Source: Hoplostethus atlanticus (lineage: Eukaryota; Chordata; Actinopteri; Trachichthyiformes; Trachichthyidae). From it: a stretch of 64,000 bases of DNA. This document shows positions 1 to 11,333 of this stretch, one piece after another. How positions within the stretch are numbered: the first letter of the stretch is position 1; each line of letters opens with the position of its first letter. Under the pieces are notes generated by a model, which did not search any database, was not told where the DNA came from, and saw only the letters and a list, made by a program, of their open reading frames with translations. The stretch spans positions 5,624,001 through 5,688,000 of the forward strand of contig JAXDDX010000011.1 in the NCBI GenBank assembly GCA_034670405.1, written 5' to 3'. Made by a program: the position numbers and the translations under genes.

Positions 1-1252
1 CTTTCAAATAAAGAAATAATTAGCAAAAACAATTACTGAACAAATAAAACGTGCACAGAAGACGTGTTTTTAATGTAGCTGTGGTCAGGGAGGAACAAAA
101 GGCCAATATCAGCCCCATATATTGGCAAGCTGATGTATCAGTCTAACCCTACTACTGGGTACATCTGTCTTTCCGTCCTTCTTGCATTGGTAAGCTGCAT
201 CCTTGGCAGTAAATCTGAAGTATCCCGTCTCCAATGACTTTTATTAGTCTGCATCGAGTGAGTCACTTAGTCCAAAGCATATGAACAGGTATCACTTACT
301 AATGTTTGGATTTATTTATTTATTTTTACCATAAAACAAATACACATGACCGCATTTTCAATCAAATCAATAAATCTTGACATATATGAAAAAAAACACA
401 ATGAAAATACAATCAAACAATGAAAACAACGCTGGAAGAAGAGGTGTGTAGTCAGTGTGTTGAAATGCTAAAGACAAAACATGATTTTTTTTTATTCCAT
501 CAATGTGAAAAGTATCCTGATCAATTTTGTTATCAATTTGTCATAAGGTAAAGCTTTAAAATAGGATGCTTAAATTCTGTATAGGCCAATACTGATTCTA
601 CTTCATTAATAACAGCATCAGTAATGTGATACTGACTCTTTAATATAAAGGATATTGTTAAAACGTTTTTCATTTACTTTTGGTAGATGTCCTTTCTGGG
701 GGGGATTCTGGTACAGTTGTACAGGGAAAAAAAAACTTGATATGTAATTTCAACCAAAATAAAAGATCTTGCACTTATAGGGTGTCACATTTAACACATT
801 TCACTGCATACAGAACTGTAATGCAGCACCCTGCATGGTGATTAAACGAATAGCTGACTTTATCCACTTCACGTAACCGAACAATCGAAGCTGTTGTCCT
901 GTTTAGAGTGAGTATCCGCCAATAGCAGTTGACGGCTAATCGATCTCTACGTAAGGTCGAACCATCGGTCTATCTGAATGAGCTCCTTGTCCTATAGGGC
1001 AGTAGCGGGCAATTCTGTCACTCTGACAGCAGCCATAGTCCCACAGCACATCTACACATTCTCAGTCCATTGGAAACAAACTGCTTTCAGTGGGGCATCT
1101 AAAATGTGTCCACCCAACTTGTACCCTGTGATATTGGTTTAGCATAGTTTATACTCATGAATGGCAAACTGGCAACACAAGTCCATGCACTGTTGCTGGT
1201 AGAAAGCTGTGGTGTGCACAAGGAAGCGTCCTACGGCTAACACAAAGCTTAC
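1..1252 (-). other. ypel5: probable ypel5 3' untranslated region
   Basis: No supportable coding region lies here. The stretch is AT-rich and directly follows the ypel5 stop codon on the minus strand. YPEL5 transcripts have long 3'UTRs, so most of it is probably UTR (inference). Several TTTATT motifs (AATAAA on the minus strand) occur near 310-325 and 488-495 and could be the polyadenylation signal. I cannot choose between them without transcript data. Confidence 0.5.
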
Positions 1253-2581
1253 TCAGGAGTTATCCGAGGGCACATGCTCAAAGCCCTCGCTCTCCCTCAC
1301 TAGCGCCCTCTCCAGGATGATGCGGCCCTCCTTGTAGCGCTGGCTGTCCTCCGTGGCGAACTCGTATATCCAGCCCAGCTTGCTGTTGCAGTTCTTGCAG
1401 CTGACGTCTCGCACCATGTGTCTCCCTGTCAGCATGACTCTGTCTTGCACCTCGCTGTGCTGTAGATTCACAACCTGGAGGCAAAACAACAGGCAAAACG
1501 TTCATCAGTGTAATGATGGCGCTAGTGGAGTGGGGCTCAAAGGACACCAAAGGAGATGTGATGTTGATACAACGGCCTGCACCAGTGTTAGTGACAACAT
1601 GAAAGTTGAGGTGACATATGTAGTCATCCAGAGCAGCTACCTACATCATTTAGTGGAATCAGGACCTAAATATATTTCTGATATCAATGCAGTTCAATGC
1701 CATTTCCAAAGTTATCACCATATTTTGAGCAAAAAGCTGAATGAAGACAATTATTACTGAAAAATCCTTTCTTTCTGAGGGACAACAAAACAGTGCAAAC
1801 CACAAACAGGGTATACATTTGTGCAACCAAGGGAATTTCTCACTAGAAAACCAACCAGTGCATAGAGAAACCCATATTGAACATGGTGCAGCTACTGTTA
1901 CCTCTAGGGCAGTGGTCTTCAACCCTGGTCCTCAGGACCCACAGCCCTGCTGGTTTTCATTCCAGCCGTCTCATCAGGGGCTGATTAACATGGCTGATTC
2001 ACCTGGCACACCAGGTGAATCTAATTAACTACCTGGTAGGAAGGAAAACCAGCAGGGCTGTGGGTCCCGAGGACCAGGGTTGAAGACCACTGCTCTAGGG
2101 CAAGGCTCTCTTACAATACTTAGTCTGTGTCTTGTCAGTTGTTGAAAACTTGATCCTCAATTTCAGTTTGGCCTGAGTCCATCTTGTCCTACTTCTACAT
2201 CAGTTCAGCGGAGCTTACCAGAAGTGTGATGGCCCAAGCTAAAACTTGCTAGTCTTGCAAGAGCAAGAGACCAAAGTGACAATTTTTTCAACCCCGCCAT
2301 GCATATTGTCGAAATCTTGTAATGCAAAATTGTCACAAATTTTCACAACATCCCTAACAAACTAAAACTAAAGCCCATGATCTTTAGTTGTAAATAAAAC
2401 ACCATTATTATCCATAGGAAGGAAAGTGATTTGTAGCCACCTTGTTGAACAGGAAGGCTCGGCCCGTGGCCCCAGTGAAGCGCGTGGAGATGAGCTCAGA
2501 GCGGTTGGTCAGGATGGTGTCACAGTTGGCACAGGAGAAGAGGCGAGTCCCACCGATGTGGTCCAAGAAGATCCGTCCCAT
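1253..2581 (-). CDS. ypel5: Yippee-like 5 zinc-binding protein (YPEL5)
   Basis: Two coding exons: 2581-2441 (starts [16 protein letters not shown], 47 codons) and 1474-1253 (starts [10 protein letters not shown], ends HVPSDNS and stop). They join in phase 0 across a GT-AG intron, giving 120 aa. The Yippee domain is complete: Cys17-x2-Cys20 and Cys73-x2-Cys76 are separated by 52 residues, the spacing typical of the family, and should hold one zinc ion. YPEL5 is very conserved in vertebrates and is a subunit associated with the CTLH/GID E3 ubiquitin ligase (family knowledge). Human YPEL5 is 121 aa; here one Glu of the C-terminal GFEEHV stretch appears missing (GFEHV). The intron holds a hAT MITE. 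The first exon may be preceded by untranslated exons upstream that I could not place. Confidence 0.95.
1910..2092. mobile_element. palindromic hAT-type MITE with 8-bp target duplication
   Basis: A 183-bp element whose two ends are inverted copies of each other. About 53 bp match at each end with only a few mismatches. The terminus reads CAGTGGTCTTCAACC, and the far end is its reverse complement. It is flanked on both sides by the identical octamer CTCTAGGG (1902-1909 and 2093-2100). An 8-bp target-site duplication and CAGTGG-type termini are the hallmark of hAT transposons. It has no coding capacity, so it is non-autonomous. It sits in the ypel5 intron. Confidence 0.9.
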
Positions 2582-2739
2582 CTTGCCACTGTCAGGGAAG
2601 AATGACCTTTAGCAAAGAGAGAAGCCCTGTTGCACTCTGTCTGACTCACATGTGCTGTGTTCAAGTGCAGTCGGAAATACTATTAAGATGAACAACCCAA
2701 CAATGCGGTGAATACAACTGAGAAAGTGGGGAGTTTTCA

Positions 2740-3310
2740 GCCATGGACTGATCCCACCACGGTGTGACAGACAGCGCTACATGAAGTCTTTCTTGCAGGC
2801 CGCCATCAGACTTTTTAACGCCTCCCCTCCCCCACTACAGCTCAACTGAGGACCTCACCACTTATCACCTAGCACCCTGCACTTTATTCATTCCCTTTAA
2901 CATTCATCCATTGCCATTGCCCTGCACTTTATCCATTCCCATTCATTCACTGCCCTGCACCTTATTCATTCCCTTCCACACTTATTCATTGCCTTGCACT
3001 TTAGCCACTCCCAGTCCCTTTCACATTCATTCACCCATTATCATTCTTTAACTCTGTATATATGTACCATCCATTCATTCACAAGCTGCTCTTCCCTACA
3101 TGTATATATGTAAATATGCCATCCATCTGCTGTACACCCTGGCTCTATGTTACCTAGAACCATAGTTTTTTAGTATTTAGCATTTAGGCCTTTGTATTTT
3201 GTATTTTGTACCCTGCCTGTGTATTTTGTACATTCTGTTTCTTGTTGATACTATTATGCAGCTGTAACCCCAGAATTCACCCCCGGGGATCAATAAAGTA
3301 TCTATCTATT
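2740..3310 (+). mobile_element. 5'-truncated LINE (Rex1/CR1/L2-like), 3' end
   Basis: Near 2769-2825 one frame reads RYMKSFLQAAIRLFNASP, which resembles the C-terminal end of LINE reverse-transcriptase ORFs. A long low-complexity 3' tail follows, with repeated CCTGCACTTTATTCATTCCC-like units. It ends in GGGGATCAATAAAGTATCTA and a short TCTA repeat, a common terminus of fish Rex1/CR1-type retroposons (family knowledge). It is truncated at the 5' end and has no intact ORF. The exact 5' boundary is not visible. Confidence 0.7.
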
Positions 3311-4079
3311 AGGGTTGGGCAACTGGGCGAATACATCAGAGATCAGCAACATATGTGATGATGATTGGTTGATAGAAGGATGTATACTACCCAAGCCTAC
3401 ATGCTATATAAATCATGAGAATTATATGTTTTCATTTGTACTCTTTAATTCTTAGATGTTAGGCAAAAACACTAAACTTTCCCTGGTAATTATATACTAC
3501 GTTGGTACATTGGTACAGGGCGCATGACTGCTACAAACAGTATTTACGACTATCAATGTCAGATGTAGGAGTTTAGGAGGAGCACATGAACGCAGCATTA
3601 GGCCTCAGACTAACGGACAAAATATTGGCAGGTCAATAGGTAGGCAAAATAAATGTGCCTTCCAAAATGTCCCTATGGTTTACATAAAGCAGCATAACCA
3701 GAACAGTTTGTATGCTCCGTACGACAACCTGTCAGAACAATTAGCTAGAAAACGACAACGAAAAGTCAGTCAAATAACATTAACGACGTTAAGAGCACAT
3801 ACGGCACGTCGGATGTTGGTGACTGAGACGCCAGCCAAATGTCTCACCTTGTCTCTGGCGGATTCGCAGTTCAGAAGACTCGTCGAAATGTCTTGAATCC
3901 CGTATTAGATGACAGTGTTGTATTTCTTCACTAGCTGTCGTCACCGCTTTGCGTAGCTACAGTAGCGTTACATCAGTTCGCTTTAACAGTGTCAAGTCAA
4001 CCAGAATCTTCCGGTTGGGACTTTCAAAGTAAAACCCATATTGACGAACATGTTTTGCAACGTTTTTTTCAGTTATACA

Positions 4080-4474
4080 TTTAAAGCTACAATATGCAAC
4101 CCTTTCCGCATTAAAATAACAATAAATAAATATTATATAATATTCATTAACAGTCTGGGTGTGACCCTGTGTGTACATGCCTAATTCCCCCCGGTTGCCT
4201 GAAAATGGCTTTTCAATTGTTATGTTTGGGATGTTTTGGGGTATGTACCATTGGCTTTTTTTATTGCAGTTGCTCGCCATCAGCTTCTTCAACGTCGGTG
4301 AATTTGTGTGTTTATGAATGCTGGTTACCTCAGCCTCACGCTAGATGCTGTTTCATGGTAGACAGTCCATCAATGAGTGATGTTTCAGGGCATGAACTTG
4401 ACCAAGGGGGAGGCGAGCAGGACCAACAAACATGTTGCTGCCTCAAGGTGAAAAGTTGCATAATGTAGATTTAT
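4080..4474. mobile_element. probable MITE with about 20-bp terminal inverted repeats
   Basis: The left end TTAAAGCTACAATATGCAAC (4081-4100) is mirrored at the right end as GTTGCATAATGTAGATTTAT (about 4455-4474), an imperfect inverted repeat. The interior has no transposase. I see no clean target-site duplication, so boundaries and superfamily are uncertain. Confidence 0.5.
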
Positions 4475-4604
4475 AGAGGTTATTGAGGCGTCTGGTTTAC
4501 AACATTGACATACAGGCCTTTTCAAAAATGACAAATATTCCGGCAAAATCACCAAGCTTCCGGTTTTGTTTCGGCTCTTCTCCGTTAACGACGCATCTGT
4601 GGGC

Positions 4605-4624
4605 TTCTCAACAGCTGTTGAGAA
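4605..4624. repeat. 20-bp perfect palindrome
   Basis: TTCTCAACAGCTGTTGAGAA is its own reverse complement and is centred on an E-box (CAGCTG). It lies upstream of ypel5, in a possible promoter region. Binding by a bHLH factor is only an inference. Confidence 0.6.
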
Positions 4625-5168
4625 AACCATCAACATCCGGTGGTGTGGCCCCGCCCTCACTCTCGCCTCGCTCTACGCTAACACAGGGGGGCAGCAGAGC
4701 ACACCGGCAGACACCCATGAGGCCTGAGATGAGGAGGAGGAGGAGGAGGGGGTGCGGTTGCCAGGGACAAGTAGGACAAACCACTTTTTTAATACTTGGC
4801 AGAGAGCCTGAGCTAAGTCGTGGCATTGCATATTCAGTCGTGGAACAATAGGACAAACTGTTCCACCCAGCTAAGCCTGCTCAGAGATAAGCACATATCA
4901 GACAGATACATGCAGAGTCAACTGACCTTGAGAGGAGATAACGGACTGTAAAGGAAAGAGAGAATGGCCTTTTATCAGGATTACAGTAATCATGGTTAAA
5001 GACAGTGGACTCGTCTGCCAGGAACAAGTTTCACAAGTCCACAGCATTCAAGATGTCCTGTAATGGAGGGATCATGACTTTATATGACTTTTTTTAGTAC
5101 AGACCAAAAATCAGTATTTAAGATTGCGAGCTCTTTTCCTTGCCCAGTCTAAAAAGGTCCTTGGTTTG

Positions 5169-5170
<2 letters not shown>

Positions 5171-5201
<31 letters not shown>
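5171..5201. repeat. (TG)n microsatellite
   Basis: About 15 uninterrupted TG units. Confidence 0.95.
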
Positions 5202-5203
<2 letters not shown>

Positions 5204-6811
5204 ATGGGTCTAAGGGCAGTATGTGATCCAGTGTTTTTAGCTCAGGACTGAAGGGCAGCAGTAGAAAATTCACTTGGTCATTTTAACTTCCCCGCCCTTC
5301 CCCTCACCTATCTAATCAGAAGATAAATAAGAGATAAATACCTTGTCTCATAACGCTGCAGCAGGAAAAGGAATGTTTTATCTTATGATACTCCATAAAG
5401 AAATTAAGAAAGTCCATCACCTTCATATAGAGCCGGTTTATAATGGGATGGTAATAAAAAAAACTTAGAACATCCTTATGTAGAAAATTTCAGCTTTTGA
5501 GGTCACCTCTACTGATTTTCAAAGTTGGCTCCCCAAACTTCTGCCCGAGCTTGTTTGGAATCTTAAATACTGAAGCACAATCAACTTACAGGAATTTATC
5601 TCGACAGATCTGTCAAAATAAAATACACAACAGCTTTTTTTGGTAATTAGAACAACCGGACACGGGACACCTCGGCATTATACTCTCTCCACTGCATTTT
5701 TCTTGACTGGAAAACCTACCAAGCCATCACTGTCTCCACCTGCACGTATACAGCACAGAGAACCTGTTTTCTCGGGGTTGTTGAAAGTCATTCTGGGAAA
5801 CGTAACAAATCAGTAACTGAACTAGAAGTAGACATGGCAGGTTGAAATTACAGTAAATTACAACATTTCATCACAAAATAGCTCCTGGAATGACCTTGAA
5901 CATCACAGATTGATGATATTTAACAGTGTATGGGTATCTGAGGGTGGATTTTTCCTTTAAGTAACAAGGAGTGAAGAGGAGGAGAAGAATGAGAATGTTC
6001 GGCAGGCAAACTGCTGTTTTTTCCACACCTTACCCACAAAACCTGCAGTTACGAAGGGTAATACCATCAACCGAGAGGATCCCATTCCCCCTCCAATCAT
6101 CCCATGGCCATGCACCTGTTATGCCTGGGATATCTCTCGCAATAATGTTGAGTTGTGGTCCGAGTTCAACAGTAGGCCTACACATCACAGAGCGGCGCGG
6201 TTCATGACCTTACGTTGCTCCAGCAGAGAAAAGGCCAGAGACTCACACTGATATAGATTGTTTCCTAAAAACCTTCCTCGTTGTCAATCTGCCAAAGTCA
6301 GCAAGTATTGGTTTTACTGCAGTGGGATTCAGATGCTCAGATTGTGTCGCAGCTACCAAATTGTTTCATGGTTTGATTGTGTTTTTACAGAAAGATTATA
6401 CTGTTTGTTAAACCCTCAGATAAAGAGCTTAGCCTCATCCTCTATCTTACCCCAGGCCAGATAAGGAACCTCTTTATAGCTGAAAAACATGGTAATCATG
6501 ATCATGCTTTCCTTGAAGCTAGTTGTCTTGATAATGCCTGTTCAATATAATATAGTATAGTACAATTTCAGGTTTTCTTCATCTTATCTCCGGTAATGCG
6601 AGTTGATAGACAATGTCAAAGAGCATTGTGATATTTTGTGGTGTTTTTGTAATTATCCCACAAGTGTCATGGCCTTCGCCCTTTGAGCAGTAGGCCAGTC
6701 CCACCCCCTGTGCGTATTGATGGTGTGTATAGGTAGCGCTGGTGAGACACCTGACTGGTGCAACAGAGAGGAGGAAGGCTGCAGAGACCAACAAGGATCA
6801 ACACTGACAGG

Positions 6812-9800
6812 ATGCTTTCACTGCTGGTTAGAATGACGCTGCTGGGGCTCGCATGGACACCAGGTCTCTGTTGTTTCTATACTTTAATGCCTGTCTTGCT
6901 ATTTTTTCCCCCAATAATTGTAGATCTGACCATGTGGCAACTGGTCACTACTGCTTTAAGTAAGATGATTTATAGTTGTAACTGCATTTAGTGTGTGTGT
7001 GTGAGCCAGAAGGTTTTGAGTACCAACTGATAAAAAGATCTTTTTGGTAAAAGTCCAGTTTACATTTGTGACAATTTGGTGTTGGACACAGGATATAGCA
7101 CAAATTTTTGCTCTGAATAACTCTTATGCCCTGGCTGCTCCAAGGCCTCAGGATTTCATAATTTTTTTTATATAACTCAAAAAATATCACAAAAATACTA
7201 ATATTCCATCTGGGTGTTCATTGAAAATCACACCTTTTCTTTTGGCTATTGGTCATTAACAGCAGTTTAATGTTTGATCCACTATATAAGTGCTCTTACT
7301 GTAAATATTGTGTTGTTGTTTTTTCTATATAGAGCTCTTACTGTAATATTGTAAATATTGTGTTGTTTTTTTATTGTAAATAGTGTGAACCTGTTATTTT
7401 GCCCTTTGCACATTTCTGTTGAGCATTGCCACTTTTTACATTTCACTGCACACCCCGTGTGTGTATGTGACAAATAAACTTCTTGAACTTGAACTTGAAC
7501 TTGAACTTGAAGGTAACGTACTAACATCTTACCATGCTCTTTATTTCTAATCCCTCCTGGCTCCCAGTAACTGCACTGCCTTGCCCTCAGACGTTCCCCT
7601 CGCAGCCTCCTTCCTCTGGTAAGTCACATGGACACCAGGTCTCTAATGGAGCCCAACTCATATTTGATGTGCATGATTTATGTGTACGATACCTCAACGA
7701 AATTCATTGTTACACTCCCGGTCAATTTATAGACCATATATAGTCAGGGATTCCCTAATAGTGCACACAAAATGTGAAAATCTTAAAGGACAACCAAGTC
7801 AGAGTTGGCTAAGGACCTAAGGATGTCATGTCATCCTTTCTCTCCAGTTTGTCTGTCTCTACTTTAAACTGTCTAATAAAGGCAAAACAACACCAAGTCA
7901 AGTTTATTTAACCAATTCTAATTGTGTTGATTTTAACGGTGCATTATCGATGGAAGCATATGCCATTATCTATGAAATGCCGGTTGGCTGATAGCATTGG
8001 TGCACCTCTATTACTACCACTGATCTTCTATAAAGACTGTTGGAAATCAGACCTAAAACCGACTTGACCCGTCCTGAGTAGCTGAGTATGTTTCTTCCAA
8101 CATACTTCTGAAGATGAACAACTGTCTCCCAAATCAAGAGACCGCAGAACTAAGAGTCAAATCTGTGATATTCTTAAGAGACGCTCTCTGCACCTGCCTT
8201 ACGGTAAATGATAGAGCGGGAGACAACAAGTTTAATTCATGGTAGTGCACTTACAATTCTGAGCCTGAAAATGTGCGAATACCATGTCTAAGATAGGAGC
8301 ATCATACAGTACATAATTTCTGTTTATTTCCCCCTGTGGGGTCTAGCTGAAGCTTGCAGTCTTGTGGCCCGGTTGCTGCGAGAACTTTTATAAGTCGAAA
8401 TTCAATTAATTTGTTTCCTCTCTCAAGTTGATAGCGTGAAGCCCTCAGATGTGGCCGCGCTTTCCGCCATCGGACTTCACGCGCGCAGGTGAGCACGGGA
8501 GCCAGAGAGCTTCGGCCATGCACAAGAACATTTCTGTCATGAAGAGGTCCGTTGAGCCATGTTCAAACTTGTGACCCTTTGCTTCCCCCGCAGCACCGAG
8601 CTGTCCAAAGTGGTTTCAAGACTCCACGGTAAAACTTCCAAACTTTGTTCTGTTGTCTGTAGTGTTTCATGAGCGTCCCTCTTTTGAGCTAGGAAAAGGA
8701 TATTTTGATTAGCAGATAGCAATTTGGTTAGCTTTGAGCTTTTATTTTCTTGACAAACACTATAAATCCACATCTTCTGTTTTGAGATGCAACTTAAAGG
8801 CCATTTAGGCTTTTAAGTTTATTATAGTGGATCAAAATGATTAGCTGAGCATTTGATTATGTTTTACAGTTTTTTTCTGTTTTCATGCTTATTTTTCATG
8901 CTCACTTTTCCCTATATCTATCCCAAAATATACCTACAAACTAGATGGGCAAATTAATTCTGGGTTTGGACTTGGCCTAAACATCTGTACATTTCTCTCT
9001 GTCAGAGCTGATGACCCTGTTCAACTCCGCACTGATCAGTCCCCTCTCGGACAAAACCAACCTGTACGCCCCTCCGGTTGTTCAGCACAGGTACAGATGG
9101 CCACAGCTCTTTCTGATACGGGGGAATAAGCTGCTGATCATTTTGGCTACTGTCAAGAAGTGTTTTTTACCCATTTTTCTTTTTGTCTGTAGGACTGTGA
9201 TGGAGCAGGCGGAGGAAGTGTCCCTCTACCTTCGGAGCCAACAGGTACTTCTTTTGCATTTGAATTTTAGTTGTCTTCATCAGACCCCTGCTGTATCGGG
9301 GGAAAACCTTTAATCCCTTTAAGTCTTACAGGCGTACCAAAGCCTTCATATGTTACAGCTTCTTCTGCATCCATGTCTCCTGCTACAGGCCATTGACGTG
9401 GATGGAGAATGGAAGCTGGTGCTGCTCTTTGTTCAGGTGGATCAGCTCTGTGCCTGCGAGGAACAGCAGGTAACTGGTGAAACACTTGGAAGACCTTTAT
9501 TTTGATGTCACAGGATTATTGTTCCCATGTGCCATGTCATTTTTCCTGTGAAATAAAGGTTGTAGCCCCATATACTTAAGTTACAAAGTCCAATTTCATC
9601 ATCCTTATCAACAGGAAGTCACACACTTTTAACGTTCCTCAATGCACGGCAATTCAGTCCTACAGAAACCTTGTCTGTCCAATTTTGCCCCTTTTTAAAT
9701 TGTATTGCATTGAGACATAATTGCTTCCCTGTAGTTGACAACTAACATTATCTCCCCTTTGTAGAAATTGCCACCTGACTACCAAACCACTGAAAATGCT

Positions 9801-11293
9801 TTGAAAATCGTCAAATGTCTTGTGCAGGAGAAGCTTAGCGATTGTTACCATTTGCGAGAAAATCAGTTCCTCTCAAATCCTGAAACGTTTTCGAGGTGAA
9901 GTGTTCCTGCAAAATCTACAGCCTCTGCATGAGATCGTTGTGTTCGTGTGTGCAGGTCAAGTCCAAGATCAGAGCAGTGGTTCAGGAGGTGGATCACTCT
10001 CTGCAGTTGCTGCACTCTCAGGTTTGTGATAGATTATACATTTCCCTCCATGTTCATTACTAATACTTCACACGCCCTCGCACACTTTAATGCCCGTGAC
10101 TCGTCCAATGTCCTTGCAGCTAAAGCGGACCATTGTGAATGTTGCGGTGTGGGATGGAGAGCGTGACACTTTCCAGAACGGGTAAGTTTACACAGCAAAT
10201 TAAAGAAGATTGAAGAAAATTAGCTTTTTTACACTTTTTACATGAATTTTGAGGCTGTAAAGTTTTTTTAACATATTGAATGCTTGTCATCAGTGGAGTA
10301 AAACAATCTGTAGAAAGCGTATTCTCTATTTGTAAATCATGCTTCATGTATGTTATGAAGCCCATAATTTAAGTCAAGCAAGAGTAAATAAGTAAGACTG
10401 CTCTTATGAGTTGAATCTGCTGTATCTTACTGACAGGATGTGTCCATGTATGGAAACAAGCAGCGAAGGAGAACTCAGACTTCAGAGGGTCATGCTCGCT
10501 CAAGTCCTGCAGGTGTGTGATCGTCTCCACGGCTGAGCAGCACTAGCCACAAGCTAGCCTACGCTGCAGCATGTCGTCCTTAAATTACCTCTCTTGAACT
10601 TATTTACCTTGAACAGGAGTCCTTGGACGACCACATGACGAAGAAGCGTTGGTACGGCGACAGAGACGACTTCGCGGTTGTGCTGCAGGACACGCCTCTC
10701 ATCGCAGATCCCTGCCTCTGTCGCTGTGAGTTACGGGCATCCAGCAGACGCCTCTCTCAACCACCACCCAGAATGCCTTTCACTTGCGCCATTTTGAATC
10801 CCTGTTCAACCAAATCCTTACTTGGACAGACGCAGAGAGAGCTGCCACCTGCATCCTTTACCCCCCTTACCCCTTTGATGATGATACTCCAGGCCTACAC
10901 TGTCCTGTTTGTCTCACTGCAAGAAGAGCTGAAGATTTATATTCACCATCTAACATACATTTTTGTTTTTGCTCGTTCAACAGGGCGGGAGGGCTCCCTC
11001 TGAATCGCAAGCATCACGGCAAACGGATAAAATGATGGTTCAGATATGGACAAACCTGGTGAGGCCTAGATCCTCACTCTAAACATGGTCCTGGGTATTT
11101 GTAGATCGGGACCCAATCCATACTGGAAGGAGGAAACAGTATTTAGATGTGACCCGTTTCATAAATCTGTCCACTACACTAAACCTAATCCTAATCGTAA
11201 TGCTAAACCAGCCCCTTGTAGAAGTGCAACATGTCCTCACTTTGGAGGATTTCCCTCTTTTTTTCTATCCTTGTGAGGACATTTGGTCCTCAC

Positions 11294-11333
<40 letters not shown>

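Larger units (their letters stand above)
3311..6811. other. intergenic region between ypel5 and plb1 (head-to-head)
   Basis: No coding exon is supported. The region between the divergent starts of ypel5 and plb1 should contain both promoters and the non-coding 5' exon(s) of ypel5. It also holds an inverted-repeat element (4080-4474), a 20-bp palindrome, a GGA-rich tract (about 4731-4752) and a GT microsatellite. The small open frames here have no recognisable domain and overlap repeats. Confidence 0.5.

Noticed and set aside
6758..6811. Upstream in-frame ATG extending the PLB1 N terminus by 18 residues
   Set aside because: The extension is arginine-rich and would bury the signal peptide; the ATG at 6812 starts a proper signal sequence.
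9765..9894. Open segment [20 protein letters not shown] after a plausible acceptor, as an additional plb1 exon
   Set aside because: The exon pattern of the other repeats goes directly from the 81-nt exon (9389-9469) to the 66-nt exon (9956-10021) in matching phase. The segment has no family similarity, and including it would break that pattern.
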